Origin: Reclinomonas americana ATCC 50394
Taxonomy: Eukaryota > Jakobida > Jakobea > Jakobida
Assembly: GCA_048213135.1 (NCBI GenBank)
Contig: PS015053.1
Coordinates: 33,682 to 84,577, forward strand
Direction of reading: 5' to 3'
DNA: 50,896 nt
In this document: positions 17,279-29,575 of the stretch, in pieces
Layout: the number at the start of each line of letters is the position of its first letter
Position numbering within the stretch: position 1 is the stretch's first letter
The notes under the pieces: generated by a model
Database searches by the model: none
Told to the model about the DNA's origin: nothing
Seen by the model: the letters and a program-made list of their open reading frames with translations, nothing else
Translations under genes and position numbers: made by a program

Positions 17279-20200
17279 CTCTCTCTTTCCTTGCGCTTGT
17301 TGCGCTTGTGTGTTGCCGNNNNNNNNNNNNNNNNNNNNNNNNNNNNNNNNNNNNNNNNNNNNNNNNNNNNNNNNNNNNNNNNNNNNNNNNNNNNNNNNNN
17401 NNNNNNNNNNNNNNNNNNNNNNNNNNNNNNNNNNNNNNNNNNNNNNNNNNNNNNNNNNNNNNNNNNNNNNNNNNNNNNNNNNNNNNNNNNNNNNNNNNNN
17501 NNNNNNNNNNNNNNNNNNNNNNNNNNNNNNNNNNNNNNNNNNNNNNNNNNNNNNNNNNNNNNNNNNNNNNNGGTGGCTTCTTGGAGCACAAGAAAAAGAA
17601 GCACACCGACGAGAGCACAGCCGCCATTGCCGCCGCCCGAAGTGACGCGGAGTATCGCACTGATCAGGGTGCGTCTCTCTCTCCCTCTCCCTCCCTCTTG
17701 CAGTCTTTGGGTTCTCGCGTCACGTGATGTCTCAGCTGGGCCGTGCATGCACACAGCTGCTCACCAGGAGCACATGGAACACACAGCGATGGAAGGCATC
17801 GTCGAGGTACAGTGATTGTTTGTGTCATCCCAAGATGAGCATGTCTCTCATTGAACTCTCTCTCTCTCTCTTGGCATGAATACATAGCAACGTGCGAGGT
17901 GGCAGCGAGTCGGTTCGTCTCTTGCGGATCATAGTGAGGACTTGTCTACACATGACTCAGTTGAGACATCGATTCGCAAGCGTTCTCTGGAGGTGAGCTC
18001 CGATGTGGCACGCGTCTCACTTTGCCTCTCGCTCGTGCCTCGCAATTGAATCGTGATTGATGTTATTCTTCATTCGCTGAAGGCGAACGCATCCAGTGAT
18101 GACGAGATTGCACCACCCAAGAAGAAAAAGAAGGTATGAATTCTCTGCTGCTGACATTGTGGTGCATGTTCATCGATCTGCATTTGGGTTCTTTTGTGTC
18201 AACGATGCATGTTGTGGATTCACAGCGTGCCAAGGGTCAAGCTGCCAAAAAGCCAGAGGAGTTGAGCGCAGACGATAAGCTGTTGCTGAACAAGCTGCTT
18301 GTTGCGTGTGCTTGTCACTCTGTCATCATTGCAACCCATCTTGCTCCTCCTCTCTCCTCGTTGCATTCACCATTCTTCGTGTGTCACTCGCAGCGATGCA
18401 ATCGGAAGAGAATTCTGGTGAGGGCATTCGGGTTGATGGCACCGATCGTCCAAGGGTCTACAGTCGTCCACCACCAGAGTGCTCTCTTCGAGATTGCCTG
18501 TGGCGATTGCGGGATTCCATTGTCGGAGCCGGGTCGCGCGTCGTCTGCAGTCAAGTGTGCATTCGGCAAAAGTCTTGGCGTGACTGCCAATGCTTCACGC
18601 GGCAGAACGCCCAAATCTGTAGAAGGTGTGCTGCAGAGCGTGAGCAACTACATCGCGGTGAGCAAGCGTGTGTGCGTATGAATGACCGAGGTATGTGACG
18701 ATGATTGCAATCTGCAGATGAGCCAGCTCAGTTGCGCGGCTCTGGTGAATGCTGTCGAAAGACCACTCATTGTGGTGGATGAGCGCGGGTATTCGGAGGT
18801 GAGTTTGTTTTTTCGTGATCCTCTGCATCTGTTGTGATAGTGTCAGCTGATTTTCGCTCACTATGCTTGCTTGTTACAGGAATCGTGGGAAGTCTTGCGC
18901 CGCTCCAACAAGACCAAAAAAGACTATCTTCAGCCATTTGCCGCACAGGCCATGGATGCAGTGCGCGAGTGCGATGGTCTCATGACTGCTCTGCTTCGAA
19001 ACAATCACCTCTCTGAGGCGGAGATAGCACGTGCCGTCAGGTGGTGCCATTCAAAAGGTCTGCAATCTCTTTTGTCTGTTGGTGTTGCTTGCACTGGTGT
19101 TGATTGGCGCCGCGCAGATTCTGGCGATGTGAAGGTGGTGGTGAAGAAAGAGGAAGAAGAAGATGATGATTATGATGACATCAAAGATGAAGACGATGAC
19201 ACCAAGGTATGCAGCAATAGAGCATGAGTAACAGAGGCTGGCTAACCAGCAAGTAAGCCTGGTGTTGTGGACTTTGCCAATCGTTGATGTCTTGTGTTCG
19301 CAGATGGATGCAGGCAGTGTCGATGACGAGGAAACGAAGCCGAGAAAGGTACGACGATGTCGATGTTTTTGGATGGTTGTGTGAGGCACGTGTAATGATT
19401 GTGGATATTGCATGGGGTTTGCATTTGCAGCTCGACAATCGTGGTTGTTATGCGTCCAGTGGGAATTTGAGCAAGGACGAGCGGATGGTGCTGGACAGAC
19501 TGCATGTTGCGTATGCGTGTCCACAACCCCTAAGCAAGGCTGATTTTCGACTCTGCTGTGTGCCTGTCATTCATTACATCTGATTCGTGCTCGTGTCTGT
19601 GAACAGCGATGCAACAAGAAGAAGATACTGGTGACGGCATTCGGATCGATGGCGCCAATTGTGAAGACATCCGCAGTCCGGCATCATCAGCGGGTTCTGT
19701 TTGAACTCGCCTGCACGGAGTGTGGCATTCCTTCGTCAGGAGCTGCCAGTCCGTCGTCCGCAGTCGTGGACTCATTCGGCAAGAGTCTTGGCAGGGCCGT
19801 CAAGAATACACGCACCAACATGCCCAAGTCTGTTGAAGGAGTGCTCCAGAGCGTAAGCAAATTCATCGAGGTAAGCAAATGTCTGTTCTGTCTATCCCGC
19901 GCGACTGGAATGTGAGCCAACATCGATGCATGTGCAACTCTGCAGAAGGGTGAACTGCGCGGTGCTACTCTGGCAGATGCCATTGAGAGACCACTTATTG
20001 TGGTTGATGAACGGGGCTATTCTGAGGTGTGCCGACTTTCCTTTGTGAGCTCTTGCGTTTCCCGGTTTGTGGCGACTGACTTGCTTCTTTTATTATGTCG
20101 GTCGTGCTGCAGGAATCATGGAGGATGTTGGAGATGAAGCAGAAGAAAAACGATCATCTCCTGCCGTTCATCGCCCAGGTCGCGCAGGCCCTTCGCGAGT

Positions 20201-23200
20201 GTCCTGGCTTGCACGCGTCACTGATTCGAGACAGCTGTCTTTCCGAGGCGGAGATCGCCCGGACCGCAGAGTGGTGCAGCGACAGAGGTTTGATGGCATC
20301 GGATGCATCTACTGTGTGCATCTTGGCTGAGCTGACGAGTGAGATGCAGCTCTGCTGGAGGCGAAGGTGCTGAAGAAAGAAGAGATGAAGGAGGAGGAGG
20401 AATGGGAAGATGATTCAAGGGTCGACTGGGAAGAAGATGAAGACGACGACATGGATGAGGCTGACAGGAGGAAGGTATGACCATGGATGACTGGACAGGT
20501 GCACATGGTGACAGCATCTCAAGTTTAGCATTCGCAGCGACGAGGGAGTGGCCCTGCAACAATGAGCAGGGACGAACAACTAATGCTGGCGAGGCTACTC
20601 GTTGCGTGTGTTTGCAGTCGAGAGTCCTTCTGCGCAAATCGTCTTGCTCATTGTATGTTTATCGCATCACCCATGTGTTTCATGCGAGAGCAGTGCTGCA
20701 ACAAGAAGAAGATACTCGTGACGGCATTCGGCATCATGGCACCCGTTGTGCTGCCAGGCACTATCCGTCATCATCAGCGCGTTCTTGTTGAACTCGCCTG
20801 CAAGGAGTGTGGTGTCCCTTCATCGAAAGCAGGACGGCTTTCGTCGGCAGTCATTAACTCATTCAGCAATAGCCTTGGTCTTACCGTCCGAGGAACACGC
20901 AGCAAGACGCCCAAGTCTGTTGAGGGAGTGCTCCAGATGATAAGCGACTTCGTTGAGGTTTGCTGCACTCATCTCGCACATGAATGATTAACGCTAATAT
21001 ACGTGTTATTATGCAGAGGAGTGAACTGCGTGGCGCTGCTCTGACGGATGCCATTGAGAGGCCGCTGTTTGTAGTGGATGAACGTGGTCATTCGGAGGTG
21101 TGCGGCCTCCCCGCGCTCAGTGTGCTCTGCGCACTCGTCGTATCTCACGTTCTGTGCTCCGGAATTCGGATGTCAGGAGTCGTCACGCTTGGCGAGGGCG
21201 CAGCACAGCAATAAGCGGAGTCTTTTCCTGCCGTTCGTCACGCAGGCTGTTGAGGCTCTTCGCAACTGTCCAGGCCTGCAGGCCACTCTGCTTCGAGACA
21301 GTTGTCTGTCTGAGGCTGAGATTGCACGTGCCGTCGAGTGGTGCCGTGAACGAGGTTTGGTTGCGTGACACACATTGTTGCAAATTGTGAATACTCTGAC
21401 GAACAGGCGACAGCTGTGAGGGAGATGGAGATGGTGAAGAAGGAGGAGAAGAGGGAGGAAGAACAGGAGGATGATGACGACAGCGAAAATGAGAATGTCG
21501 ACGCGAGAGAGAATGGCAGGAGCAAGGTACGCCCGCCCGCCACTCCTTTCTGAAAGATGCAAGAAGTGTGTATCTAAACAACTTATGGTGTGCGTTTCAC
21601 AGAGCCACAACAGTGGTCCGGCGAAGCTGAGCATTAACGAACAACTGATGCTGGCGAAACTGCTTGTTGCGTGTTGCTGTCATCTGTGCACCTCACCGAC
21701 CTTGCTATCATGAATTCCTCACTTGCGTCTGCCCATTACACTTACGAACAGGACTTCAACAGAAAGAGGATATCGGTGAAGGCATTCGGCCTCATGGCAC
21801 CCGTGGTACTGCAATCCACAGTCCTCCATCATCAGCGCCTCCTCTTCCAGTTTGCCTGTGATGAATGCGGAATGCCGTCGGAGGGACCTGGCTGTCCATC
21901 TTCCGCTGTCATGGCTGCATTTGGCAAGAGTCTTTACGATAGTGCCGGCACGGCACGCAACACTATGTCAAAGTCGGTGGAGGGTGTACTGGCGAGCGTG
22001 AGCAACTTCATCGAAGTGAGTGTCTCTGTGTTGACATTCAACAGTGACGTACCTGCCAGCTGACCTGCCTTCCATTGTGTGCATGTGGAATCATTAGAAG
22101 AGCGGACTTCGAGGACCCGAGCTGGTGGATGCTGTCGAGAGGCCAATGATTGTGATTGACGAACGTGGCTGCTCGGAGGCTTGTGGACAGTGATTGTGTG
22201 CTGGTGTGTGCCGATGATGATTGACTCACTTTCTCGTTTCTCGGGTGACAGGAATCAGCCAAGCTGATGCAGAGATACAGCAAGCAATATGTTCTTCTGC
22301 CATTCGTCACACAGGGCATGCAGGCTCTTCGCAACTGCTCCGGCCTGCTGGCTGCTCTTTTTCGAGACGGTTGCCTCTCTGAGGAAGATATTGAGCGTGC
22401 CGTCGAGTGGTGCAGTGAGCGAGGTTTGGCTGCGTGACACACATTGTTGCAAATTGTGCATACTCTGACAAACAGGCGACAGCTCTGAGGGAGATGGAGA
22501 CGGCGAAGAAAGAGAAGAAGAGAGAGGACGACGAGCAGGCGGATGATGATGACGACAGCGAGAATGAGGGCGATGACGGGAAGGGAAACAGGAGACACAA
22601 GGTACGCCCGTCACTGCTATCTGCGAGACGTGAATGATGTGCGCGTTTCAAAACTGCATGGTTCTCAATCGCAGCGCCAGAAGAGTGGCCCTGCGAAGTT
22701 GAGCATCAATGAGCAACTGATGCTGACGAGACTACATGTTGCGTGTTGTTGTTACCTCGCTGCTCAGCTCCTCACTCCCACCTACTCCACGCACGTGCGA
22801 GCAGGGCTGCAATAAGAAGAGGATACTGGTGAAGGCATTCGGCCTCATGGCACCCGTGATACTGCAATCCACTGTCCACCATCATCAGCGTGTTCTCTTC
22901 CTGCTTGCCTGTGACGAATGCGGACTGCCGTCGGAGGGACCAGGTTGCCCGTCTTCCGCAGTTATGTCTGCATTTGGCAAGAGTTTTGCCAGTAGTGTCC
23001 AGGCAACACGCAGGAAGACGCCCAAATCTGTGGAGGGAGTGCTCAAGAGTGTTAGCTACTTCATCGAGGTGAGTGTCAGTGTTCTGTTTCTGTGTCGCCT
23101 CCGAACGCGACGTTCTGTTGACTGACTTGAGTTCAATATATGCGGGATCATCAGAAATGCGGTCTACGAGGAGCTGCGCTGCTGGATGCTGTCGAAAGAC

Positions 23201-23613
23201 CACTGATTGTGATTGACGAACGTGGTTACTCTGAGGCATGTCTTCTGGATGTGTGGTCCTGTGGATCGATGCAAGCATGCTCACAATGCGTACTCTCGGG
23301 TGGCAGGAATCGGCAAAGTCTTTGAGGGCAGGTCCTCCAAATTCCCTTCTGCCATTTGTCACGCAGGTCATGCATCTGCTTCGCAACTGTCCCGGCCTGC
23401 TGGCCACCTTGCTTCGAGACGGTTGTCTTTCAAAGGCGGAGGTTGAGCGTGCTGGTGAGTGCTTGTCACGTGACAATGTTGGTGCACCTGGTTGTTGTTG
23501 CGTGTCGTTTCATCATGAGCACTGACGAGCATGATGCAGTGCTGGGTGACGAGAAGCCGATGAAGATGGAGGTGGCGAAGAAGGAGGAGGAGGACGAGGA
23601 CGAGGACATGTAG
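16878..23613 (+). CDS. Modular repeat protein, family copy 3 (most complete copy)
   Basis: Exon 1 is 16878-17232. A gap (17319-17571) covers the rest of intron 1 and the first codons of exon 2, which is visible at 17572-17668. Further exons are 17757-17806, 17888-17992 and 18083-18133, then T1 to T5, with stop TAG at 23611-23613. The exons add up to about 1,380 residues in 31 exons. Every junction keeps frame. The N-terminus has Pro, Thr, Asp and Ser runs and a Lys cluster (PPKKKKK). The C-terminus is a Glu/Asp tail ending EDEDEDM. No signal peptide or membrane segment is seen. I know of no family with this module, so its function is unassigned. Confidence 0.78.
18226..19206 (+). repeat. Copy 3, module T1
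   Basis: Exons: a 18226-18300, b 18394-18657, c 18718-18798, d 18880-19057, e 19118-19206. The CDEC of exon b is CGDC here, so both cysteines are kept. Exon b ends YIA rather than YIE. Confidence 0.75.
19304..20474 (+). repeat. Copy 3, small exon plus module T2
   Basis: Small exon 19304-19348. Then a 19431-19505, b 19607-19870, c 19946-20026, d 20113-20287, e 20350-20474. The first half of exon a (LDNRGCYASSGN) has diverged from the other T2 modules. Confidence 0.75.
20538..21526 (+). repeat. Copy 3, module T3
   Basis: Exons: a 20538-20600, b 20694-20957, c 21017-21097, d 21177-21354, e 21414-21526. Exon d and the intron after it are nearly identical to copy 1 T3, apart from a shorter T run. 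Confidence 0.75.
21603..22601 (+). repeat. Copy 3, module T4
   Basis: Exons: a 21603-21665, b 21752-22015, c 22098-22178, d 22252-22423, e 22483-22601. Exon b starts DFNRK, without the usual Cys. The GC donor after exon c is gcttgt. Confidence 0.75.
22675..23613 (+). repeat. Copy 3, module T5 (terminal)
   Basis: Exons: a 22675-22737, b 22805-23068, c 23155-23235, d 23307-23454, e 23540-23613. Exon d stops at VERAG. The GC donor after exon c is gcatgt. Confidence 0.75.
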
Positions 23614-24040
23614 AGCAAGCAGTTCGAGAGGATGATACTGCCGTGAATGGACGATGATATGCCTGCACCGGTGCGTGGTGAGGGAGGAGCAGCTGGAGGG
23701 ATGAGGGACACGGGAAGAAGTTTCACTGTGCTGGCAGCACATGCAGACTGCAGGTTGTTTGTGAAATAGATGGAGCTTGTCGAAGAAGGAGAAGAAGAGA
23801 GCAGAAACCCCAGTGCACCAAGAGGGACGCTCCGAGCAGCGGCCTTGTGTTATGAGGGAAGGACTCTGCATCTGAGTTTCCTTTTCATGCAGCTGACTGC
23901 TTGCTGTTGCCGCAGGAGATGAGTGAAGAAGATTAGAACCGGGGCAATCATGCAACTCGCGAGGTGAATGAATGCTGTTGTGCGAGTAGCCGCGTGGAGG
24001 CATCCATTTGCATCAGTGCACGGAGTATCGTCACAGTTTG
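23614..24040 (+). other. 3-prime flank of copy 3
   Basis: The sequence closely follows 14665-15606, including gcctgcaccggtgcgtgg and gaagtttcactgtg. This is probably the 3-prime UTR plus spacer. I found no clear AATAAA signal near the stop. Confidence 0.55.
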
Positions 24041-24043
24041 TCG

Positions 24044-24583
24044 TAACGAGGAGTACGCTGCGGTGATATCATGAAGAAGAAGAAAAAGAAGGAGGAGTAG
24101 GAGGAGAAGAAGAAGAAGAAGAAGAAGAAGTGCTGCTTTATTGATTCTGCGGATACTCCAGCAGTAGCACTCAGCATCGTGCGGATCACGGGTTGTGGGG
24201 GAGCAACATACGTCCTGTCAAATAGTCCCACTGTCTCTCTCTCTCTCCTTGTTGACACGCGTGGGCAACGCCGCCAGTGTTCTTAACGAGGAGTACGCTG
24301 CGGTGATATTGTGAAGGAGAAGAAGAAGAAGAAGAACAAGAACAAGAGGAAGCATAAGAAGAAGAAGAAGAAGAAGTGAAAAGAACAGGAAGATCTAGAA
24401 CAAGAAGAAGAAGAAAAAGAAGAAGAAGAAGTAGAAGAAGAACAAGAACAGGAAGAAGAAGAAGTGGTGCTTTTGAATCTGCGGATTGCTGCACTAGCAC
24501 TCTTACGTCCTGACAAATCGTCCCACTGTCCCTTTCCTCTCTCCTTCGTTGTTGACACGCATGGGCAACGCCGCCAGTGTTCT
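24044..24583 (+). repeat. Tandem duplication covering the LRAT gene promoter and start codon
   Basis: Unit 1 is 24044-24283 and unit 2 is 24284-24583. Both begin taacgaggagtacgctgcgg, pass through a GAA-rich tract, and share gtcccactgtc and ttgttgacacgc. Unit 2 contains the ATG of the LRAT gene at 24561. In unit 1 the matching codon is GTG (24261) and the coding match stops after gccgccagtgttct. Unit 1 is therefore a dead duplicate of the promoter and start. Confidence 0.75.
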
Positions 24584-27500
24584 CTCCTCCTCCTCCTCTT
24601 CCTCTTCCTCCTCCTCCAAAGTGAGCGAAGTGTGTGAGCGAGTGGTGGACGCGGGCGCTGAGGGACTCGGCTCTGTGCTGAGTGAGTTCTCGCACGCGGT
24701 GCAAGCGCATGAGCTCGTGCCCGGCGATCACATCTNNNNNNNNNNNNNNNNNNNNATGTGTGGAGAGTCAAACTGGGCTTTCCATTTCAGCATCATGGTG
24801 AGCAGGGAGAGGGAGGGAGAGAAGGGGGAGAGAGAAAGAGAGAGAGAGAGATAGTGAGGTTAAGGCGACAAAAATGACGACTTAGGTGTTGACTTAAGTG
24901 TGTGTGAGAGAGAGAGCAGTGAGAGAGAGAGAGAGAGAGAGTATGTCTTTGTCTCTCTAATTCCTTGTTTGTGTGTGTGTGTGTGTGTTTGTTTATTCTG
25001 TGAGAGAGAGAGAGAGGAGTGTGTGAGTGAGTGAGAGACAGTGTGAGAGACTGTGTGTGAGTGTGTGTTCTTTCTCTGTGTGTCATTCGCTCTCTCTTCT
25101 CTCTGTCAGTGTGTGCTCTTTGTTACTCTGTGAGTTGCTCCACACACACACAGCGCGCTCTCTCCCTTCTTCTTTGTGTGTGTGTGTGTGTGTGTGTTCC
25201 TTGCTCATCGCAAAGACTCGCACACAAAGAGTCTGACTCGGTTTATCCTTTGCCTCCCTTCTCGCTCTCTCTCACTCACTCTCACTCTCTCTCGCTCGCT
25301 CGCACACACACACGCGCAGTGACACACTCTCATACAGACTGGAAGCACCAACACTGAAACCGTGTCTGATTGCGATTTTGGCGACTCTTCTCACGCTCTT
25401 CTCCCTCTCCTTCTCCCTTCTCCCTCTCCTGCCCCCTCTCCTCCTGTGCCTCCCTCTCCTTCTCCGCTCTCGTCATTCTCTGTGTGAGCATTTTTCCATC
25501 AATGGCAGTTAGTTAGTGGCCGGCGTTTCCGGTCATACAGCAGTTGATTGTTATGTTGTTTCGCAGGCATTTACGTGGGTGCATGCGGTGGTTCTGGAGA
25601 GCGGCAAGTGGTGCACTTTGATAAGGGACGCGGGGACTTTGATGCCGATGGTGACGAGGACCGAGCGTGCGTGTGTGAGGTGTCGCTGGAGAGGTTTCTG
25701 AAGGGCGGGCAGCTGCGGCGGGTGCGGTATGGGGAGACCACGTGGAAGAAGGTGAGTGGGATGGAAGGGGAGGAGTGGGGGAGGGATAAAAGGGGAAGGA
25801 AGGGAGATCGAGGAGGGACGGGAAAGGGATAAAGGGAGATTGAGGAGAGAGAGAGAGGGAGGGAGAGATGGAGCGAGAGAGAAAGAGAGAGAGTGAGAGT
25901 GAGAGAGAGAGATGGAGGGAGAATGATGGGAGTTGAGAGTGCAGTCAGGATAAGAAGGCGCTTGCACTGTCCGAAGGCACGAACATGCAAACATGTGAGA
26001 GGGAGAGCCCTTGCTGCTCGTCAAAAATGTCTCTATGTGCGTGTGAGAGAGACTGGGAAGAAGAAAGAGCAAAGAAGGTTCTGTGTGAGAGAGAGTGTGT
26101 ACAGTCAGGATAGGAAGGCCCCCTACACGATCCAAAGGCACGTACACGCAAAATAAGCAACCATGCGACAGATAGAGAAGGAGCAAGAGACCGAGAGTGA
26201 GAGAGACGCGAGTCAGCAAGTGGACAGCGAGAGTGAGAGAGAATCGGAAGAAGAATGTGAAATGGAGGGGCTCTAAAAAGCGGGGGATCTGAAGGAGCAA
26301 GAGAAGGAAAGATATCATCATGAGAATAAGAGTTGCTCTGTGACTTCGACGAGCAGTGGCGTCTTTCGCGAGAGTAGATGATCTCTCAGCTTGCCGTCAC
26401 CGCAGCATGTCCTAACTTTGTGCCGACCCACACAGTTCATAAAGTTGAGTGGTGTCAGCCATACCTTCCCGAAAGACGAGCCCGACATGGTTGTCGCTCG
26501 GTATGCACTGCCTTCGTTCACCCACTTCCATCTCCCACACTCACCTTTCTCCTGCTACTTCGCAGCGCACTGAGCTTTGTCGGTTGCGGCGAGGGTGTTT
26601 GTTGCGTGTTCTGTCACAGTCCTCCTCTTGCTGCTTGTGTGACTTACCCTTTGCTTACCAGACAACCTCCTCCATCGCAACTGCGAGCATTTGTGCATTT
26701 ACTGCTGCACTGGGCGATTGCTGAGGTTCGAGTTGTTTTTTTAGCGAAGATCGCTGATTGTCATGGCTCACCCTGCTCGTCACCCACAGTGAGCAGGCGC
26801 GCGGACTCGGCATTGTCAAGGATATCGCGAAGTATGCCATTCTTATTATCGGAGGTTTGTACAGCAATGTTTCCCTTCAGTTTGCTGCCCGGCATCTTCT
26901 TCTTCTTTGCTCTCATCGTGTTCCTCTGCGTGATGTCCTCTCCCTTTTGGTCTCTCCCTTCCTCGTCTTCCGTCCGTTCCCCCGCTCACACATTTTCTTT
27001 CTTTCTCCTCACACACTGCTGGCCTCGGCTGTGAACTCGATTGCTGTCTTAGTATGTGTGTGTGCGCATTGTCTGATTCTCATGCCTTCACTTTCTGCAT
27101 ACTTCACCGCTGTCTTCTTTTTATTCTTCTTCACCTCCCCCCTTTCCTTCCCCCTTTTCCTTCCCCCTGTTCCTTCCCCCTTTTCCTTCCTCCTTTTCCT
27201 TCCCCTTTCCTTCCCCTTTTCCTTCCCCTTTTCCTTCCCCTCTTCCTTCCCCCTTTTCCTTCCCCTTTTCCTTCCCCCTTTTCCTTTTCCTTCTCCCTTT
27301 TCCTTCTCCTTCTCCTTCTCCCTTGCTCCTTCCCCCTTCTCCTTCCCCCTTCTCCTTTCCCCTTCTCCTTTTCCCTTTTCTCCCCACTTTTCCTTCCTCC
27401 TTTCTCCTTCCCCCTTTCTCCTTCGCCCTTCGCCTCCCCCCTTACCGTTCCCTTTTTCCTTCTCTCTTCTCCCTTCTCCTCCCCTTCTCCTTCCCCTTTA

Positions 27501-27984
27501 TCCCTTCCCCTAAATCCCCCCCTCACTTCCCCCATTGTCCCCCTCCCAGGCATGGCCCTGGTCGGCACCCTCACCGGCACCCTCCTCGGCATCATTCCCA
27601 CCTTTGCCCTGCCCGGGCTCACCACCTTGGACCTCCTGCGCGCCCTCATGTCGCCGCCAGTCGGCGCGGCCGTGGCCTTTTTCGCCGGCGGTGATCGTTG
27701 CGTTCCCCCTGCTCCCCCTCTCCCCCTCTCTCGTCTGACACGGATGCACAGCCGGTCTCTTTGACGGCGTCTTGCTCCCGCCGGCGCCGTCAGACGCTAT
27801 TCTCGAGCGCAACCTGAGGAGAGCCATTGCGGAGAGTGGTGAGTGGCGCATTGAGAGAATCAACCCAACTTGTTTCGGTTGATTATTCATCGTTCGTCTT
27901 GCTGCAGACGCCTCGAGGCCTGAGCGACTCGCGGCGCTGTGCGAGGCCTCCAAGCCGGAGGGAGAGAGTGAGAACCGAATTTGA
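24561..27984 (+). CDS. LRAT/NlpC-P60-type protein, probably N-myristoylated, with C-terminal hydrophobic hairpin
   Basis: Nine exons: 24561-24797 (with a 20-N gap), 25567-25751, 26436-26500, 26566-26600, 26662-26725, 26790-26854, 27550-27690, 27752-27838 and 27908-27984; about 318 residues. The start MGNAAS fits the N-myristoylation pattern. LVPGDHI, then HHGIYVG across the first junction, VVHF in exon 2 and YNLL...NCEHL across exons 4 and 5 match the His-His-Cys core of the LRAT family (lecithin retinol acyltransferase and phospholipase/acyltransferase relatives). After it, KYAILIIGG joins GMALVGTLTGTLLG as a hydrophobic stretch, and a second lies in exon 7 (VGAAVAFFAGG). This suggests membrane attachment at both ends. 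The exon 4 donor gttgcgtg is chosen over gtgttt because it gives the family-like YNLL; both keep frame. The substrate is unknown. The gene converges on the helicase gene 132 bp downstream. Confidence 0.8.
24800..25340 (+). repeat. (GA)n and (TG)n microsatellites in LRAT intron 2-side (first) intron
   Basis: The 769-bp intron between exons 1 and 2 (24798-25566) holds blocks of (GA)n, (TG)n and (CT)n. Unlike most long introns here, the sense strand is purine- or TG-rich at first and pyrimidine-rich only after about 25250. Confidence 0.75.
25943..26200 (+). repeat. Diverged direct repeat within the second LRAT intron
   Basis: gcagtcaggataagaaggcg at about 25943 and acagtcaggataggaaggc at about 26101 start two segments that share gtccgaaggcacgaacatgc / atccaaaggcacgtacacgc and then purine-rich DNA. 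The period is about 158 bp. Confidence 0.6.
27120..27540 (+). repeat. (TTCCCCT)n-like tract in LRAT intron 6
   Basis: About 420 bp of nearly pure pyrimidine built from ttcccctt and ttctccttcc units directly precede the acceptor cctcccag of exon 7. The apparent Pro/Phe/Ser ORFs here are artefacts. Confidence 0.8.
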
Positions 27985-28116
27985 AGTGCAGCAGCAGCAG
28001 CAGCGGCTGTGCGTGTTTACCGATGTGAAATGTAGCTAGCGATGATTAAAACACCAAATCGACACGACTGTACTCCACACAATGTTCTCTCTCCTCCCCC
28101 GCTCCTCTTCGCTCGT

Positions 28117-29541
28117 TCATGGCGAGTCCAATCGCACCACATGGAGCTCTGTCTCCGGATTGCTCACGACCACCACCGACCCATCGCGAATCGGTTCAGT
28201 GGAGACCGCGTTGCGCATATCGGCGCGACGAGGAGGACTGCATGACAAAGTGAGCAACATATTGAATCTCTGTGTTCGAGATTGAAAACACACCTGTCCT
28301 GCCGGCTGGCCACCTGGTCGGCAGGCACGGTCGCTCGATAAAAGAGATTGGCCAGGCGCTTGCCGTCCCGCGCCGAGGCAATCGTCTCCAGATTGCCGAC
28401 CACCACAAACAGCTCCGAGGCACGCGTGGAAGCCACGCTCACTCGCGCGCGATCCACCACACCTGCAATGCATGGGTGAGGGAGGGCGTGGAGAAGGGAT
28501 GGAAATGAAGGATACGCACGTTGCGCCTCGACGGGGTCCTCTGGCCACACGACAATCACCACCGGGGCCTCCGAGCTCTGGAAGTCGTCCACATGTGCAA
28601 CAGTGCCGACAGACAGGTTGCCGTCGGAGATGGCGCGGAGAAGTACCGATACGTGCTCGTGGGTGAAGGCCAGGAGCACCAAGTCGGATTCCTCCAGGGC
28701 TGGGAGAAGGGGGAGATGAGGAAGGGGTGGAAGGGGGAGCAGAGGCAAAGGGGCAAGGAGAGGGAGAAGGGGAAAGGAGAGGGAGAAGGGGAAAGGGATT
28801 AGGGGAAAGAGATAAGTGGAGAGAATTCGAAACCGCAATGAATTCTGAAAGACAGTGCGTGAATCAAGGCGACAGAACGAGACTCAACATGTAGAAAAGC
28901 GAAAGAACAGCGTGGTAAATCGTGAAATGGAAAGCAGGTGCGACGCGAATAATGGATCCATTACATCGCAACCGAAAGCAGAACGAGAGGAACTGATCCA
29001 AGTTCAGAGTCTTCGCATTCCCATCCCTTCCTATCTCATTTGTTCTTTTCTCTTTCTCTCTGCTCTAATCTCTCAGTTCCTGCCTTCCTCTCTCCCGTCC
29101 CCTTTTCTATTCTCCCTTTCCCCAGCATACCTGACCCAGCCATCGTCAATCTCTTGCACGTGCTCTGCAAAATCGCTCGCCGACCATCCGCATTGGCATG
29201 CTGCGGCACATCCACCAGCACCACCGACGGCTTGAACACGCGCACTTGCACCGGCGTCGACGGCGCCGCGAGTGCCGGATCGAGCGACATGCGATTCAAC
29301 AGCTGCGACAGCGCGCGACCCAGCGGTGGCGAGAAGCGGTACTGGCGCGAAAGCTCCGTCGGGGGCACGCCGGCGCGGTTGTACACGTGAAGGATGCTGT
29401 GAGGAGGAGAATAGGGAGGAAAGGGAAGAAGAGAGGAGAGGGGGAGGCAAGGAAAGGGCAGAGGGAGACGATGATAGTAGAGAGAAAGGGAGGAACGAGA
29501 AGCGACAAAGAAAGAGAGTAAGAGAGAGGGAAAAAGACAGA

Positions 29542-29575
<34 letters not shown>

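Noticed and set aside
26595-26600. Donor gtgttt at 26595 for LRAT exon 4
   Set aside because: It keeps frame but gives GDNLL; the site at 26601 gives GVYNLL, which matches the residues normally found before NCEH in this family. Not fully excluded.
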